Assembly (NCBI GenBank): GCA_947396885.1
Contig: OX377204.1
Span: forward strand, 3,348,001 to 3,412,000
Direction of reading: 5' to 3'
Origin: Heligmosomoides polygyrus polygyrus
Taxonomy: Eukaryota > Nematoda > Chromadorea > Rhabditida > Heligmosomidae
Length of the DNA: 64,000 nucleotides
The position numbers and the translations under genes were made by a program. This document shows positions 62,148-64,000 of the stretch, piece after piece (within the stretch, counting starts at the first letter, position 1; each line of letters opens with the position of its first letter). Below the pieces are notes generated by a model that saw only the letters and a list, made by a program, of their open reading frames with translations, was not told the DNA's origin and ran no database searches.

Positions 62148-63415
62148 TTGGGTTGGTGCATAAGTTCTCGAACACTCTTGATCCCTCCTGAATTGAAAGC
62201 GCATTTTCCCGCCAAATTCCTCACATGTATCAATGCGTAAATGATCGATCGATAGAGAAAGGAAAGGGCTACAAAACTGTTCCTAACATTTACTTCTGCG
62301 TTATTAACGTCTGCTGTTATGGCTAAGCAATTCATCCCAATTGAGACACATATTCGGCAGGTCATGTTATTCCTGCATCAATCTGGCCTGGTCTGGCCAA
62401 CGAATCGTATCGTCGCCTGAAGGAAGTTTGCAACGAGAGTGCTCCTGCTTGAAGTACTGCGTACCAGTGGTCCTCGAACTTTGCAGTTGGTGACTTCTCC
62501 GTTGAAGATAATGGACGAGAAGGGCGCCAGAGGCAATGGATTTGGATGGCCTCCGAAGTAGAGTGGAAGCGGACCCATACCAAACCACTAGCGAACTATC
62601 AAGCACTCTTGGTGTCAGTCACTCAACAGTCGTTTGAGGATTGAAGTCGATTGGCAAGGTGCAAAAATTGGGTCTCTGGGTACCTCACGACTTGACACAG
62701 CATGACATGGATCACAGAGCCGATGTCGCTCTGTCTCTCCTTACCCTCAGACGTGCCCACGGATGGCTGGACAACCTTGTCACCGGGGATGAGAAGTGGA
62801 TACTCTACTCTAATTATCACCGGCGTGCACAGTGGGTTGACGCAACTGGAGAGGCAAAGGACGTTCCGAAACCCGACCTTCACGTGAAAAAGGTGATGCT
62901 ATGCATTTGGTGGAGCGTTCTTGGCGTGGAATACTGGGAGCTGCTGGACGAAGGGATAACAGTGACGGCAGAGGTTTACGTCCCAACTGAGGAAGTTGAG
63001 GGCCCACCTTCAAACCTCACGAGAAGAGCAAGTGAAGGTGTACTTTCAACACGACAACGCTAGACCGCATATTGCTAGAGCGACGGCAGCGGAGTTGGCG
63101 GTCTACCGGTGGACCGTTCTTCCACATCCACCTTACTCACCAGATCTCGCTCCTTCTGATTATTTCCAAGCCTTCAACGCTATTTGGACGGCCAGCAATT
63201 TAGGAACCGAGAGGATGTCAAGGAGGCACTGCTCCATTTTTCGAATCACAACCGGCCACGTTTTGGAGGAAAGGCATCCATGACTTACCAGCACGTTGGC
63301 GAAGGACAACTGATGTAAATGGTGGTTACTTCAAATGATTTGATATTGTTGTTCGTATGTTGTGATAATAAATATTTCATGCCTCAAATGTCCGAAAACT
63401 TATGCACCAACCTAA
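62148..63415 (+). mobile_element. bandit/Hsmar1-like mariner element
   Basis: TTGGGTTGGTGCATAAGTTC at 62148 mirrors the right end TTAGGTTGGTGCATAAGTTT at 63415, flanked by TA at 62146-62147 and 63416-63417. The GGTTGGTGCA wording is that of the cecropia-type group that includes Hsmar1 and hookworm bandit; that assignment is by recall, not by search. Length 1268 bp is normal for mariner. Confidence 0.9.
62320..63335 (+). pseudogene. mariner transposase pseudogene (frameshifted)
   Basis: ATG at 62320 reads MAKQFIPIETHIRQVMLFLH, then frameshifts; SIGKVQKLGLWVPHDLTQHD, FDNLVTGDEKWILY-like NLVTGDEKWILYSNYHRRAQ and KKVMLCIWWSVLGVEYWELL follow in one frame, and VYFQHDNARPHIARATAAEL and LPHPPYSPDLAPSDYFQAFN in the next. 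All three catalytic Asp motifs (GDEKW, HDNARPH, PSDYF) are present with DD34D spacing, so this is the best-preserved mariner here, inactivated by at least three frameshifts. Confidence 0.85.
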
Positions 63416-63459
63416 TACTATATACATGTTTATATATATCCTACTATATATAAGCGAGA

Positions 63460-63751
63460 GGGCGCGTGTAGCGCAGTCGTAGGAGGCGCGACTGTCGCGT
63501 GCACCCGATACCAGGTTCCTGGTTCGAATTTCCCGCCCAGGCCAACCAAGCCTTCCATCCCTCCAGGGTCGGTGAATTAGTACCAGACTCGTCTGGGAAG
63601 GATAGAGCGCTGACTTGTTCATCGGCTGGCCACCGCAAGTCATTGTATGGCCAAATACGCATTCATGTGGCCCCCACGACATCCCGTAGAAGTAGAGTGC
63701 GCTGGCGCATCCCAGAAGGGATTGAGTAACGCCGTCCTTTATCCTTATCCT
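63460..63751 (+). repeat. tRNA-derived SINE family 1 with a perfect 15-bp target duplication
   Basis: TATATATAAGCGAGA occurs exactly at 63445-63459 and 63752-63766. The 292-bp SINE between has TAGCGCAGTCGTAGGAGG and GGTTCGAATTTCC boxes and a CCTTATCCTTA tail. This defines the family's ends. Confidence 0.95.
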
Positions 63752-63839
63752 TATATATAAGCGAGAACGGTCGCTTGTCTGTGGGTGATTGAGTGTGTGT
63801 TTGTTTGCACAGAAGTGCTAAAAGAGTGTGTTAGGAGGA

Positions 63840-64000
63840 AGTATTGGGAAGGGGGGGGGGGGGGTTGTCATCAATTGTCATCTTTTTTCGACAGGCGTCC
63901 ATGTTCAGACGACATGTCACCAATGTCGCGCAAGGGACGTTCAGGTTGAGAAGAGGTGTCACCGATGTCGCGCTAGGGGTTCCGGATTCACACGACGTGT
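63840..64000. repeat. Poly-G run and short direct repeats at the window edge
   Basis: A run of 14 G lies near 63851. Two related phrases (TGTCACCAATGTCGCGC and TGTCACCGATGTCGCGC) follow about 40 bases apart and may continue past the edge. Confidence 0.5.

Noticed and set aside
63444..63682. Conserved peptides over SINE copies (for example FVGHTMTCGGQPM-like)
   Set aside because: They recur only because the SINE is repeated; both strands are open and the tRNA-like boxes and target duplications explain the sequence.

Overview
This window reads as non-coding, repeat-dense DNA from a nematode nuclear genome, most likely a clade V strongylid such as a hookworm. The evidence is: short exons bounded by TTTCAG acceptors and GTRAGT donors; first exons whose ATG follows a TTTCAG acceptor directly, as in spliced-leader genes; several mariner copies, one resembling the hookworm bandit/Hsmar1 group; RTE-type LINE and Penelope-like fragments; and an abundant tRNA-derived SINE. 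Species assignment is inference. There are no bacterial-style operons, CRISPR arrays or rRNA genes.

Host genes are few. On the minus strand, a three-exon gene for a 74-residue secreted Tyr/Pro/Gly-rich peptide runs from 33226 to 22979, and a second, diverged copy of its last exon lies at 21887-22009. On the plus strand, five in-phase exons (53695-57990) encode the N-terminal 205 residues of a type II membrane glycosyltransferase of family GT31 (Galactosyl_T); the rest lies beyond the right edge. A likely 3'-terminal exon with a poly(A) signal is at 517-792, and a weak exon pair is at 51239-51552.

The rest is mobile DNA. 0.8-10 kb: a long inverted-repeat element, two Penelope-like fragments (reverse transcriptase plus GIY-YIG), Tc1/mariner and mariner pseudogenes, RTE-type LINE fragments, a TIR element and a 0.45-0.48 kb tandem repeat. 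10.9-16.3 kb: a decayed Ty3/gypsy element, GC-rich blocks with GACGTC minisatellites, and a hairpin plus TATA-like cassette. 16.9-35 kb: SINEs, mariner remnants, palindromic MITEs and the introns of the secreted-peptide gene. 35-49 kb: dispersed repeats, large foldback elements and CCAAT-rich MITEs. 49-51 kb: an RTE reverse transcriptase flanked by inverted tRNA-like SINEs. 53-64 kb: the GT31 gene, a mariner carrying two nested TIR elements with exact 9-bp target duplications, a bandit-like mariner, and a SINE with a perfect 15-bp target duplication.

The most informative observations are: (1) the nested mariner, where removing both insertions restores a continuous transposase frame; (2) a MITE family that duplicates CTG, with uninterrupted SINE copies as empty sites; (3) the duplicated terminal exon of the secreted-peptide gene; (4) the recurring GC-rich hairpin/TATA cassette; and (5) a CTGAAGA-stem-GAAAC motif shared by a Penelope-like 3' end and a long hairpin.
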